A stretch of DNA of 35,265 bases, from the NCBI GenBank assembly GCA_047605605.1, contig JASGFG010000035.1, forward strand, positions 1 through 35,265. Direction: 5' to 3'. Positions within the stretch are counted from its first letter, which is position 1; every line of letters starts with the position of its first letter. A model generated the notes under the pieces. It saw only the letters and a list, made by a program, of their open reading frames with translations, did no database searches and was not told the DNA's origin. Below, one piece after another: positions 8,099 to 16,022 of this stretch. The translations under genes were made by a program, and so were the position numbers. Origin of the DNA: JAATGA01 sp047605605. GTDB lineage: Bacteria; Pseudomonadota; Alphaproteobacteria; Rhodobacterales; Rhodobacteraceae.

Positions 8099-8571
8099 CA
8101 GCTCTGCCCCGCCATGGCGGCCGCGCCGGACCGGATGGCGCGCAGGATGTTCTGGTATCCGGTGCAGCGGCACAGGTTGCCGTGCAGCATCTCGCGCAGG
8201 GTATCGTCATCCTCGGGCAGGCCCTGCCGCGACAGCGCGATCCCGGCCATGATCATGCCGGGGGTGCAATAGCCGCATTGCAGCCCGTGATGGTCGGCAA
8301 AGGCCTGCTGCATCGGGTGCAGCGCGCCGGTTGCCCCCAACCCCTCGATGGTCGCGACCTCGGCCCCGTCGCAGGCGACGGCCAGGACCGAACAGGATTT
8401 CACGCTTTCGCCGTTCAGATGCACCGTGCAGGCCCCGCATTGCGAGGTGTCGCAGCCCACATGCGTGCCGGTCAGGCGCAGGTCCTCGCGCAGGAACTCC
8501 ACCAGCAGGCGGCGCGGCGGCACCTCGCGCGTGACGCCCTGCCCGTTCACCCGCACTGTGATCTCGACCAT
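8098..8571 (-). CDS. Molybdenum hydroxylase, 2Fe-2S small subunit (CoxS type)
   Basis: A 157-residue iron-sulfur subunit that relays electrons from the molybdenum site to FAD. The plant-type ferredoxin cluster ligands are Cys40, Cys45, Cys48 and Cys60, in GCDTSQCGACTVHLNG and the following strand. The second cluster uses Cys99 and Cys102 (QCGYCTPGM) and Cys134 and Cys136 (CRCTGYQNI). All eight are present. ATG 8571 is preceded by GGAGGGG at good spacing, so the much longer upstream open frame is rejected. It is the first gene of the block and diverges from the oxidase gene at 8687; the 115-bp gap carries an operator and a second palindrome. Confidence 0.95.
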   Translation of the reverse strand: MVEITVRVNGQGVTREVPPRRLLVEFLREDLRLTGTHVGCDTSQCGACTVHLNGESVKSCSVLAVACDGAEVATIEGLGATGALHPMQQAFADHHGLQCGYCTPGMIMAGIALSRQGLPEDDDTLREMLHGNLCRCTGYQNILRAIRSGAAAMAGQS

Positions 8572-8598
8572 CTCAGACCCCTCCGGCACCGGGGAAAT

Positions 8599-8612
8599 GC
8601 GGAAATTTCCGC
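8599..8612. promoter_or_regulatory. 14-bp perfect palindrome in the divergent promoter region
   Basis: GCGGAAATTTCCGC is self-complementary over 14 bases and lies 28 bases before the 2Fe-2S subunit start. Its core GGAAATTTCC resembles half-sites known for the E. coli IclR protein. It may be a second operator for the minus-strand operon; no second copy was noticed in the window. Confidence 0.35.
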
Positions 8613-8630
8613 GCTTCGCCATTTGGCATA

Positions 8631-8659
8631 TTGGTTTTCGCGCAACTGTGCGATATTCA
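8631..8659 (+). promoter_or_regulatory. Predicted promoter of the oxidase-aldolase-cupin operon
   Basis: TTGGTT (8631-8636) and TATTCA (8654-8659) are spaced by 17 bases. The predicted operator at 8637-8654 fills the spacer, so a protein bound there would block RNA polymerase, the usual geometry of a repressor. The elements are seen; function is inferred. Confidence 0.45.
8637..8654. promoter_or_regulatory. Predicted IclR-type operator, copy 1
   Basis: TTCGCGCA-AC-TGTGCGAT is an 8-2-8 inverted repeat with two pairs broken. It shares layout and most bases with the copies at 11650 and 22761. It sits between the divergent 2Fe-2S subunit gene (start 66 bases away) and oxidase gene (32 bases between site and start), so one protein could control both. 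Confidence 0.65.
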
Positions 8660-8686
8660 TATTGCCGCAAAGTCGAGGTGCTGCCA

Positions 8687-9982
8687 ATGACTCTTGATGC
8701 CCTGAGCAAAGATTTTTCCGCCACCCCGTTCTGGCAAGCCTCGGCCGGGGGGATGGAACGGGACGCCTCCGCCCCCCTGCCGGACAGGGCGGATGTGGTG
8801 ATCGTGGGCGCGGGGCTGACCGGCGCCTCGGCAGGCGAGGCGCTGGCCGCAGCCGGGCGCAGCGTCGTTCTGCTGGACGCGGGCGCCCCCGGCGGCGGGG
8901 CCAGTTCCCGCAATGGCGCGATGCTGGGGCGGTATTTCAAGCATTCCTTCGGCGGGCTGATGGCGGAACGCGGCCTCGACACCGCAAAGGCCTATTTCAA
9001 CGAACTGTCCGAGGTCTATGAATACGCGCTGGCCCGCATCCGGTCACTGCCCGACCCGACGGGGTTGCGCGAATGCGGGCGTGTGGTGGGGGCGGTCACG
9101 CCCGCGCACCGCGAAAAGCTGTGCCGGGAATGGGAACTGCGCGCGAAGCACAACGGCGAGGCGGTGGATTTCCTGGACGGAGCCAGTGCCGAACTGCCGA
9201 CCGGGCGCTATTGCGGCGGCATCCACATCGTCCGCAATGCGGCGGTGCATCCGGGGCTTTACACCCGCGCGATGCTGAACGCCACGGAACGGGCGGGCGC
9301 AGCGATCCACGGCCACACTCCGGCGCAGGCGATCACCCGCGAGGGCGCGGGTTTCGTCGTCCACACGCCCCGTGGCCGCATCGCCGCGCGCGACGTGCTG
9401 ATCGCGACCAACGGTTATACCCCGGCCGGGCAGGCATGGCATCACCGCCGCCTGATCCCCATCGTCGCCTTCATGATGGCGACCGAACCCCTGCCGCCCG
9501 AGACGGTGGCGCGGCTGCGGGCGGGCAACCGGACCTATCACGACAACCGCAAGAACTCGACCTATTACCAGCTTTCGGCCGATGGGCGGCTTGTTCTGGG
9601 CGGGCGGACCGGGCTGTGGCACCGATCACCGCAGCAACTGGCAGCGCGGTTGCGGCAGGAGATGGCGTATTTCTTTCCCGAACTGGCGGATGTGAAGGTG
9701 GCCTTTGCCTGGTCGGGCAAATGCGCCGCGACCGAGGATCTGTTTCCCCATGTGGGCCAGCATCAGGGGATGCACTTCGCGCTCGGCTACTGCTTTTCGG
9801 GTCTGGCGATGGCGCCCTGGCTGGGGCGCAAGGCGGCGATGGCGATCCTTGGCCGGACGGAAGAGGCGCAGAGCCTGTTCCGCCTGGACGCCCCCCGCGC
9901 CGTCCCGTGGCCCAAGCGGCAGGAATGGCTGATCCCGCTGGCCATGCAGTATTTCCGCTGGCAGGAACCCCTGCCGCGCTGA
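8687..9982 (+). CDS. FAD-dependent amino acid/amine oxidoreductase (DAO family)
   Basis: A 431-residue flavoprotein of the DadA/glycine-oxidase-like DAO family, whose members oxidise amines or amino acids to imines and then keto acids plus ammonia. The FAD Rossmann motif VVIVGAGLTGASAGEALA has its GxGxxG at residues 41-46 after an N-terminal extension usual in PuuB/OrdL-like members. Later family segments are ATNGYTPAGQAWHHRRLIPI, then a YYQLSADGRLVLGGR strand, and a C-terminal flavin-contacting FALGYCFSGLAMAPWLG. ATG 8687 has GAGG (8675-8678) at good spacing; an open frame reaching 8348 overlaps the divergent gene and is rejected. It is the first gene of a plus-strand block with an aldolase and a cupin. 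The substrate is unknown. Confidence 0.88.
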   Translation: MTLDALSKDFSATPFWQASAGGMERDASAPLPDRADVVIVGAGLTGASAGEALAAAGRSVVLLDAGAPGGGASSRNGAMLGRYFKHSFGGLMAERGLDTAKAYFNELSEVYEYALARIRSLPDPTGLRECGRVVGAVTPAHREKLCREWELRAKHNGEAVDFLDGASAELPTGRYCGGIHIVRNAAVHPGLYTRAMLNATERAGAAIHGHTPAQAITREGAGFVVHTPRGRIAARDVLIATNGYTPAGQAWHHRRLIPIVAFMMATEPLPPETVARLRAGNRTYHDNRKNSTYYQLSADGRLVLGGRTGLWHRSPQQLAARLRQEMAYFFPELADVKVAFAWSGKCAATEDLFPHVGQHQGMHFALGYCFSGLAMAPWLGRKAAMAILGRTEEAQSLFRLDAPRAVPWPKRQEWLIPLAMQYFRWQEPLPR

Positions 9983-9993
9983 GGGAGGACAGG

Positions 9994-10755
9994 ATGCAGA
10001 ACGACACCGCGGCCCGGTTCCGGTCCCGCCTGACGGCGGGCGAGGCGCTGGCCGGCACATTCGTGAAAACCCCCTCGTCCGAGGTGATCGAGATCATGGC
10101 GCTGGCCGGGGTGGATTTCATCTGCCTGGATGCCGAACACTCGGCCTTTGGCCGGCGGGAACTGGACTGGTGTCTGGCCCTGGCCCGCGCGCTGCACCTC
10201 CCCGCGATCGTGCGGGTGGCCCATACCGCGCCCGAAACGCTGCTTCAGGCGCTGGACTGCGGCGCGGCGGGGGTGCTGGTGCCCCATGTCCGCAGCGCCG
10301 CGCAGGCGGACGGAGTGGCGCGGTTGGCCCGGTTCGGCGCGGGCGGGCGGGGCTATGCCGGGTCCACCCGGCAGGGCGGGTTCACCGCACGCCCGATGGC
10401 CGATCTTTTGCGCGAGGCCCCCGACGAGGTGGTGATCATCGCCCAGATCGAAGACCCCGAGGCGCTGGACGAGGTTGCGACCATCGCCGCCACCCCCGGC
10501 ATCGACGGCGTGTTCTTCGGCGCCGCCGATCTGGGCGTGGGTCTGGGCCTTGGCCGCTCGACCGGGCCGGAACTCGACCGGGCCTTTGCCGCGACGGCTG
10601 CCGCCGCCGCTGCAGCCGGGGTGGCGCTTGGCGCCTATGGCGCCCGGCCCGAAGCCCTGGCGGGCCTGCGCGAAAAAGGGGTGCGGATCGCCCTGATCGG
10701 ATCGGATCAGGGGATGGTGCTGGCCGGGGCAAGGGCGCTGGCCACCGCAAGCTGA
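9994..10755 (+). CDS. HpcH/HpaI-family class II aldolase
   Basis: A 253-residue TIM-barrel enzyme of the HpcH/HpaI family, which cleaves 2-keto-4-hydroxy acids to pyruvate (or a related keto acid) and an aldehyde with a divalent metal. Arg74, Glu153 (in AQIEDPEALD) and Asp179 (in GAADLGVGLG) fall at the places of the known active-site residues of E. coli HpaI (Arg70, Glu149, Asp175). An early DAEHSAFGRRELD segment is also typical. AGGA lies a few bases before ATG 9994, and the gene starts 11 bases after the oxidase stop. In this island the enzyme would remove a carbon fragment late in the pathway; the substrate is not known. Confidence 0.9.
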   Translation: MQNDTAARFRSRLTAGEALAGTFVKTPSSEVIEIMALAGVDFICLDAEHSAFGRRELDWCLALARALHLPAIVRVAHTAPETLLQALDCGAAGVLVPHVRSAAQADGVARLARFGAGGRGYAGSTRQGGFTARPMADLLREAPDEVVIIAQIEDPEALDEVATIAATPGIDGVFFGAADLGVGLGLGRSTGPELDRAFAATAAAAAAAGVALGAYGARPEALAGLREKGVRIALIGSDQGMVLAGARALATAS

Positions 10756-10777
10756 AGGCAACCGACAGGAGGACAAG

Positions 10778-11599
10778 ATGACCCTGCAATCCCCCGTGCG
10801 CGCGCACGGGTTCGTCGAATTCATGCCCGCCGCCGGCGGGGAAAACTGGCGGATCACCCGCGCCCGCGGCAAGCGCTTCGCGGTTGACTGGGCGGTCGCA
10901 GGCAGCGCGCCGTCTCCCGCCTTTGCGGCCGAGATCGAGGCCATCGTGATCTTTCCCGACACGCCGGGCCGGGTCCTGGCCGATTCGGGGCACGTCGATG
11001 CCCCGGCGCGGTCGGTCTGCCTGATCCCCGCCGGGGGGTTCACGGTGGAAACGGCACCCGGCGCGGCACTCGCCATCATCATGCCGGTTGCGGGCAATGC
11101 GCCCGTCGGTGCGGTGAACGACGCCGACTACAGCCAGGGCGAGGATGGCCACCTGCCGCTGTCCCCCGCCGCGCGGGCGATCCATCCGGGGCCGCGCGTC
11201 ATTCCCGCCGATGCGATCAAGGCCCCTGCCGACAAGCCGCGGCTGAAGATCCTGCGCAGCGCCGCGATGAGCATTTCGTGGATCGAATACGAAGGGCTGC
11301 GCGACCGCAGCAAGCTGTCCCCCCATTCGCATGAGGATTTCGAGCAAGGCTCGCTCGCCATCCATGGCGATTACATCCACCACCTGCGCACGCCCTGGGG
11401 GCCGGATGCGAACCAGTGGCGCGAGGACATCCACCTGACCGCGCCCTCGGCCAGCCTGTGCGTGATTCCCCCGCGCGTCATCCACACGACCGAGGGGCTG
11501 GGCAGCGGGCGTCATCTGCTGATCGACATATTCGCCCCGGCGCGCGCGGATTTCATCGCAAAGGGCTGGGTTTCCAACGCCGACGACTACGCCGTCTGA
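10778..11599 (+). CDS. Bicupin-like protein, possible ureidoglycine-aminohydrolase relative
   Basis: A 273-residue protein with two cupin-like halves. The N-terminal half has lost recognisable metal ligands. The C-terminal half has a full set: His183, His185 and Glu189 in a PHSHEDFEQGSLAIHGDY segment and His236 in CVIPPRVIHTTEG. Architecture and the HEDFEQ segment recall (S)-ureidoglycine aminohydrolase and other bicupins, which would fit nitrogen release from a ureido or amino intermediate, but this is a weak family-level guess. A strong AGGAGG (10767-10772) precedes ATG 10778. It ends the oxidase-aldolase block; the next gene has its own operator. Confidence 0.7.
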   Translation: MTLQSPVRAHGFVEFMPAAGGENWRITRARGKRFAVDWAVAGSAPSPAFAAEIEAIVIFPDTPGRVLADSGHVDAPARSVCLIPAGGFTVETAPGAALAIIMPVAGNAPVGAVNDADYSQGEDGHLPLSPAARAIHPGPRVIPADAIKAPADKPRLKILRSAAMSISWIEYEGLRDRSKLSPHSHEDFEQGSLAIHGDYIHHLRTPWGPDANQWREDIHLTAPSASLCVIPPRVIHTTEGLGSGRHLLIDIFAPARADFIAKGWVSNADDYAV

Positions 11600-11649
11600 T
11601 CCCGCGCCAAACCGCGCAGGCGACATGGCGATTTTTGCCGAAATTAAAA

Positions 11650-11667
11650 TTCGCACACTTGTGCGAA
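11650..11667. promoter_or_regulatory. Predicted IclR-type operator, copy 2 (perfect palindrome)
   Basis: TTCGCACA-CT-TGTGCGAA is a perfect 8-2-8 inverted repeat, 111 bases before the hyuA-like start. A 14-base imperfect direct repeat (11640-11653 and 11665-11678, one mismatch) overlaps its two ends. The surrounding 11634-11678 segment is strikingly AT-rich for this genome. Confidence 0.7.
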
Positions 11668-11687
11668 ATTAAGATTCGACGTAGAAG
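11659..11687 (+). promoter_or_regulatory. Predicted promoter of the hyuA-hyuB-coxG block
   Basis: TTGTGC (11659-11664) and TAGAAG (11682-11687) are spaced by 17 bases. The -35 element is the right arm of operator copy 2, so binding there would compete with RNA polymerase. Sequence match is moderate. Confidence 0.4.
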
Positions 11688-11778
11688 GGTCGCAGGCGGC
11701 GGCCACAGGCCCCGCATACTAGGGACATCAAACCGCCAAAGCGGCACGCCCGCCTTGGCCCCAGGATCGGAAACAGGG

Positions 11779-13857
11779 ATGCCTTATTCACTCGGGATCG
11801 ACATCGGCGGCACCTTCACGGACCTCGTCCTGTTCGAGCCGCACAAGGGCGTGCAGCACAACCTGAAGATTCTCACCACCCCCGACCGCCCGTCCGAGGC
11901 GGTGATCCGCGGGGCCGAACGCATCATCGCCCGCGAAGGCGTGGCCCCGGCGGAAATCACCCGCGTCGTCCATGCGACCACGCTGTTCACCAACGCGCTG
12001 ATCGAACGCAAGGGCGCGGTGACGGGCCTTCTGACCACCGAAGGCTTTCGCGACGTCCTGGAAATCGGACGCGAGCGCAAGTTCGAGCTGTATGACATCT
12101 TCATCGAGATGCCGCAGGCGCTGGTGCCGCGCATCCGCCGCGCCGAGGTGGCCGAGCGCATGACCCCGCGCGGCGAGGTCGAACGCGCGCTGGACCGTGA
12201 AAGCCTGGCGGCGGCGGTCGAAAGCCTTGTCGCGCAGGGCGTGACCTCGATCGCGATTTCCTTCCTGCATTCCTATGCGAACCCCGCGCATGAAAATGCC
12301 GCGGCGGACTACATCCGCGCCACGCATCCGGGTATCTCGGTCACGACCTCGTTCGAGGTGGCGCCGGAAATCCGCGAATACGAACGCACATCGACCGCCG
12401 TGGCGAACGCCTATGTCAAGCCGCTGGCCCATGCCTACCTGACCGAGCTTGAGGCCCGGATGAAGGAGATCGGCATTCAGGCGCCGCTGTTCCTGATGGT
12501 GTCCAGCGGCGGGCTGACCCATATCGACGAGGCGCGGCGCAACCCGATCCAGCTGCTGGAATCCGGCCCGGCGGCGGGCGCGCTGTCGGCGGCATTTTTC
12601 GGCGGGCGCAGCGAGGTCGATCACGTTCTGGCCTTCGACATGGGCGGGACCACGGCGAAACTGTCGGTGGTGGACAAGGGCGAGCCGCTGATCTCCTACA
12701 AGTTCGAGGCGGCGCGCACCCGGCGCTTCAAGGAAGGCTCGGGCCTGCCGATCAAGATTTCGACCATCGAGCTGATCGAGATCGGCGCGGGCGGCGGGTC
12801 CATCGCGCATCTGGACAAGATGGGGCTGATGAAGGTCGGCCCGGAAAGCGCCAGTTCCAAGCCCGGCCCGGCCTGCTATGGACTGGGCGGCACGGAACCC
12901 ACCGTGACCGACGCCAACCTGACGCTGGGGTATCTGAACCCCGATTTCTTTGCGGGCGGCACGATGGCGGTCGATCCCGACGCGGCAAAGGGCGCGCTGG
13001 CGAACCTGTCGAAAGAGACGGGACTGGGCGTCGCCGATCTGGCGTGGGGCGTGCATGACATCGTGAACGAGAACATGGCCAGCGCCGCGCGCGTCCATAT
13101 CGCCGAACGCGGCAAGGACACCCGCCGCTATGCGCTGGTCACGACGGGGGGCGGCGGCCCGCTGCATGGCTATCAGGTGGCGCGCAAGCTGGGGCTGGAA
13201 CGGCTGGTCTGCCCGCCGGGCGCAGGCGTGGCCTCGGCGCTTGGCCTGCTGATCGCGCCGGCCAAGGTCGACCGGGTGGCGACCGTCGCCCGCCCTGTGG
13301 CCGAAGTGGACTGGGCCGGGCTGGAGGCGACCTATCAGCGGCTGGAGGACGAGGCCCGCGCCGTGGTGAACGAAACGGTCAAGGGCGCGCCCGCCATTTC
13401 GGTCCGCCGTCTGGCCGACATGCGCTATATCGGCCAGGGGTTCGAGCTGGTGGTGAACCTGCCCCAGGGCCCTTATGACACGGCGACCCGCGGCCCGGTG
13501 CTGGACGCCTTCCGCGCCGCCTACCGTGAGGTCTTTACCCTGAACCCGCCGACCGACCGGATCGAGATCGTGAACGTCCGCGTCGTCGTCTCGGCCGAAA
13601 CCGGATCGGCCCGCGTCGCCCGCAAGGGCGAAGGCACCGACCCCGAGGCCGCGGTGAAACAGCGCCGTCCGATCTATTTCCCCGAACTGCGCGACTATAC
13701 CGAAACCCCGGTCTATGACCGCGTGCTGCTGCCCGGCGGCACCGACATCGCCGGACCCGCCGTGATCGAGGAGCCGGAATCGACGCTGGTCGTCGGCCCC
13801 GGCGGCACGTTCCGCGTCGACCCGAACGGCAACATCGTCGTCACCATCGCCCATTGA
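11779..13857 (+). CDS. Hydantoinase/oxoprolinase family protein, HyuA-type subunit
   Basis: A 692-residue member of the HyuA family, which includes N-methylhydantoinase A, 5-oxoprolinase N-terminal half and acetone carboxylase beta subunit. These enzymes use ATP to activate and open lactam, hydantoin or similar amide rings together with a HyuB partner. The N-terminal nucleotide-binding strand GIDIGGTFTDL (residues 6-16), a second phosphate-binding segment AFDMGGTTAKLS near residue 295, EIGAGGGSIA, and TTGGGGPLHGYQVARKLG are all present. Start ATG 11779 gives the standard family N-terminus; an upstream open frame back to 11416 runs into the previous gene and is rejected. hyuB follows 14 bases after the stop. 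Hydantoinase versus oxoprolinase cannot be told apart from sequence alone. Confidence 0.92.
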   Translation: MPYSLGIDIGGTFTDLVLFEPHKGVQHNLKILTTPDRPSEAVIRGAERIIAREGVAPAEITRVVHATTLFTNALIERKGAVTGLLTTEGFRDVLEIGRERKFELYDIFIEMPQALVPRIRRAEVAERMTPRGEVERALDRESLAAAVESLVAQGVTSIAISFLHSYANPAHENAAADYIRATHPGISVTTSFEVAPEIREYERTSTAVANAYVKPLAHAYLTELEARMKEIGIQAPLFLMVSSGGLTHIDEARRNPIQLLESGPAAGALSAAFFGGRSEVDHVLAFDMGGTTAKLSVVDKGEPLISYKFEAARTRRFKEGSGLPIKISTIELIEIGAGGGSIAHLDKMGLMKVGPESASSKPGPACYGLGGTEPTVTDANLTLGYLNPDFFAGGTMAVDPDAAKGALANLSKETGLGVADLAWGVHDIVNENMASAARVHIAERGKDTRRYALVTTGGGGPLHGYQVARKLGLERLVCPPGAGVASALGLLIAPAKVDRVATVARPVAEVDWAGLEATYQRLEDEARAVVNETVKGAPAISVRRLADMRYIGQGFELVVNLPQGPYDTATRGPVLDAFRAAYREVFTLNPPTDRIEIVNVRVVVSAETGSARVARKGEGTDPEAAVKQRRPIYFPELRDYTETPVYDRVLLPGGTDIAGPAVIEEPESTLVVGPGGTFRVDPNGNIVVTIAH

Positions 13858-13871
13858 GAGGAACCGAAACC

Positions 13872-15488
13872 ATGCTCATGCAAACCGCACGTTTCGATGC
13901 CGTGACGCTGGAGGTCATCTGGACCCGGCTCGTCTCGGTCGTGGATGAGGCCGCAGCGGCGCTGGTGCGCAGCTCGTTCTCGACGCTGGTGCGCGAATCC
14001 TACGACTTTTCCTGCATCATCACCGACCCCAAGGGCCGGTGTCTGGGGCAGGCGACGGATTCGATTCCGTCCTTCATCGGCACACTGCCCAAGACGGTGC
14101 GCCATTTCCTTGACCACTTTCCGGCCGAAACGCTGAACCCCGGCGACGTGCTGATCACCAACGATCCGTGGATGGGAACCGGTCACCTGCCCGACCTGAC
14201 CGTGGTGAAGCCGATCTTTCTGAACGGCAGGCTGACGGGTTTTGCCGCCTCGACCACCCATTCGCCCGACATGGGCGGGCGCACCGGCACATCCGACATC
14301 CGCGACGTGTTCGAGGAAGGGTTCCAGGTGCCGATGCTGAAGCTGATCGACGCGGGCCGCGTGGACCAGACCTTCATCTCGATCCTGCGCAAGAACGTGC
14401 GGGTGCCCGATCAGGTGACGGGCGACCTGTGGGCGCAGGTCTCGGCGCTGGAACTGATGGAAAAGCGGCTGTTCGACCTGATGGCCGACTATAACCTGAC
14501 CGAGCTGGAAAGCCTGGCGAACGAGATCCTCGACAGGTCCGAAGCCGCGATGCGCGCCGCGATCCGGGCCTTTCCCGATGGCGACTACGACTATGAATTG
14601 CAGACCGACGGCGTGGTCGAGCCGCTGACCATCAAGATCAGGGTCAAGGTGATGGGCGACCGGGTTCTGGTCGATTACGACGGCACCTCGCCGCAGGTCG
14701 ACCGGGCGGTGAACGTGGCGCTGTGCTATACCTATGCACAGACGGTCTATGGCCTGAAATGCGTTCTGGCCCCCGACATGCCCAACAACGACGGCGCGCT
14801 GCGGCCCATCGAGGTGGTGGCGCCCGAAGGCTCGGTCCTGAACCACCGCTATCCGGCCTCGGGCCAGACGCGGACGCTGACCGGGCATTTCCTGCCCTTT
14901 GCGGTCTTTGGCGCGCTGGCCAAGGCCGATCCCACCCGCGTGGCCGCCGGCCCCGGCTCGCCCTTGTGGAGCCTTCAGGCCACCGGCGTGACCGAGGAGG
15001 GCGAAACCTACGTCAACAAGTTCTTCTTCAACGGCGGCACCGGCGCGACCGATGTGCGCGACGGCTATAACGTGCTGAGCTGGCCCTCCAACATCTCGTG
15101 CGTGCCGGTCGAGATGATGGAACAGCAGTCGAACTTCCGCGTGATGCACAAACGGTTCCGCAAGGCATCCGGCGGGATGGGGCGCAACCGCGGCGGTCTG
15201 GGGCAGGAAACGCTGCTGGAATACCGCTCGGACCTGCCGGTCGTCGTGGGGTTCCATGCCGAACGGACCGCCATCGCCCCGCCCGGCATCGCCGGGGGTG
15301 ACGACGGCGTGCCGGGCGTTCTGGAAATCAACGACCGCGCCTTGACGCCGAACGAACAGAAGGTCCAGCATGTCATCCGCCGTGGCGACCGCATCCATAT
15401 GCGCACCCCCGGCGGGGCGGGTTTCGGCGCGGCGGCTGACCGCGACGCGACGGCCATCGCCGCCGACCGCGACGCCGGCTATTACTGA
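13872..15488 (+). CDS. Hydantoinase/oxoprolinase family protein, HyuB-type subunit
   Basis: A 538-residue HyuB-family subunit, partner of HyuA-type proteins in ATP-dependent ring opening. Family features include a start in DAVTLEVIWTRLVSVVDEAA, LVRESYDFSCIITDPKGRC, a metal-site-like NDPWMGTGHLPDLTVVKP near residue 100, STTHSPDMGG, and GGMGRNRGGLGQE near the C-terminus. ATG 13872 follows an AGAGGA ribosome site (13858-13863) at normal spacing. The TTG at 13854 overlapping the upstream stop and the ATG at 13878 are alternatives. Length fits the family (about 520-580). It is coupled to the preceding hyuA-like gene, so both probably form one complex in the cytoplasm. Confidence 0.92.
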   Translation: MLMQTARFDAVTLEVIWTRLVSVVDEAAAALVRSSFSTLVRESYDFSCIITDPKGRCLGQATDSIPSFIGTLPKTVRHFLDHFPAETLNPGDVLITNDPWMGTGHLPDLTVVKPIFLNGRLTGFAASTTHSPDMGGRTGTSDIRDVFEEGFQVPMLKLIDAGRVDQTFISILRKNVRVPDQVTGDLWAQVSALELMEKRLFDLMADYNLTELESLANEILDRSEAAMRAAIRAFPDGDYDYELQTDGVVEPLTIKIRVKVMGDRVLVDYDGTSPQVDRAVNVALCYTYAQTVYGLKCVLAPDMPNNDGALRPIEVVAPEGSVLNHRYPASGQTRTLTGHFLPFAVFGALAKADPTRVAAGPGSPLWSLQATGVTEEGETYVNKFFFNGGTGATDVRDGYNVLSWPSNISCVPVEMMEQQSNFRVMHKRFRKASGGMGRNRGGLGQETLLEYRSDLPVVVGFHAERTAIAPPGIAGGDDGVPGVLEINDRALTPNEQKVQHVIRRGDRIHMRTPGGAGFGAAADRDATAIAADRDAGYY

Positions 15489-15503
15489 CAGGGGGCACAG
15501 GCC

Positions 15504-15953
15504 ATGAAACTGACCGGAGAGCAACTGATCCCCGCGCCCATCGAAACGGTCTGGGCAATGCTGAACGACCCCGAGGTGCTGCGCGCCTGCATCCCCGGCT
15601 GCGAATCCCTGACAAAGGAGGAAGGCGACCGTCTGGTCGCCTCCGTCCAGGTCAAGGTGGGGCCGGTCAAGGCGCGCTTTGCGGGCGAGGTCACGCTGTC
15701 GGACCTGACGCCGCCGACCGGCTATCGCATCCATGGCAAGGGGTCGGGCGGTATCGCGGGCTTTGCCGAGGGCGGCGCGGTCCTTGCCCTGGCCCCGGCC
15801 GAGGGCGGCACGCTTCTGACCTATGACGCCGAGGCGAAGATCGGCGGAAAGCTGGCGCAACTGGGTACGCGGCTGATCGATTCCACCGCCAGGAAGCTGA
15901 CGCTGGAATTCTTTGACGCGCTGAACAGCCGGATCGCCGCCGAAGCAGCCTGA
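15504..15953 (+). CDS. CoxG-like SRPBCC-fold protein
   Basis: A 149-residue protein of the CoxG family. The N-terminus MKLTGEQLIPAPIETVWAML and the segment LRACIPGCESL are hallmark CoxG sequences, and the rest fits the helix-grip START-like fold. CoxG of carbon monoxide dehydrogenase operons helps anchor or mature the enzyme at the membrane; relatives appear with many molybdenum hydroxylases. Its position at the end of the hyuAB block links this block to the molybdenum hydroxylase encoded elsewhere in the island. It lies 15 bases after hyuB and just before a strong terminator. Confidence 0.9.
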   Translation: MKLTGEQLIPAPIETVWAMLNDPEVLRACIPGCESLTKEEGDRLVASVQVKVGPVKARFAGEVTLSDLTPPTGYRIHGKGSGGIAGFAEGGAVLALAPAEGGTLLTYDAEAKIGGKLAQLGTRLIDSTARKLTLEFFDALNSRIAAEAA

Positions 15954-15972
15954 GCCGGTATCGCCGGAAATC

Positions 15973-16008
15973 AAACAGGGCGCCCGGATCGAACCGGGCG
16001 CCCTGTTT
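15973..16008. terminator. Bidirectional intrinsic terminator between convergent blocks
   Basis: AAACAGGGCGCCCGG (15973-15987) and CCGGGCGCCCTGTTT (15994-16008) form a perfect 15-bp stem with a six-base loop. A T-rich tail (TTTCTTT) follows on the plus strand and the A-rich left flank provides one on the minus strand. It lies 20 bases after the coxG-like stop and 15 bases after the end of the aminotransferase gene on the other strand, so it can end both transcripts. Confidence 0.9.
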
Positions 16009-16022
16009 CTTTGCCGTGCCGT

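Noticed and set aside
11788..13854. 688-residue open frame antisense to the hyuA-like gene
   Set aside because: It mirrors a full-length HyuA homologue in a GC-rich genome, where antisense frames stay open because of third-position G/C. It has no motifs and a histidine-, glutamine- and arginine-rich composition.
13713..15974. 753-residue open frame antisense to hyuB and the coxG-like gene
   Set aside because: Same cause; it crosses two real genes and their gap and has no recognisable domain.
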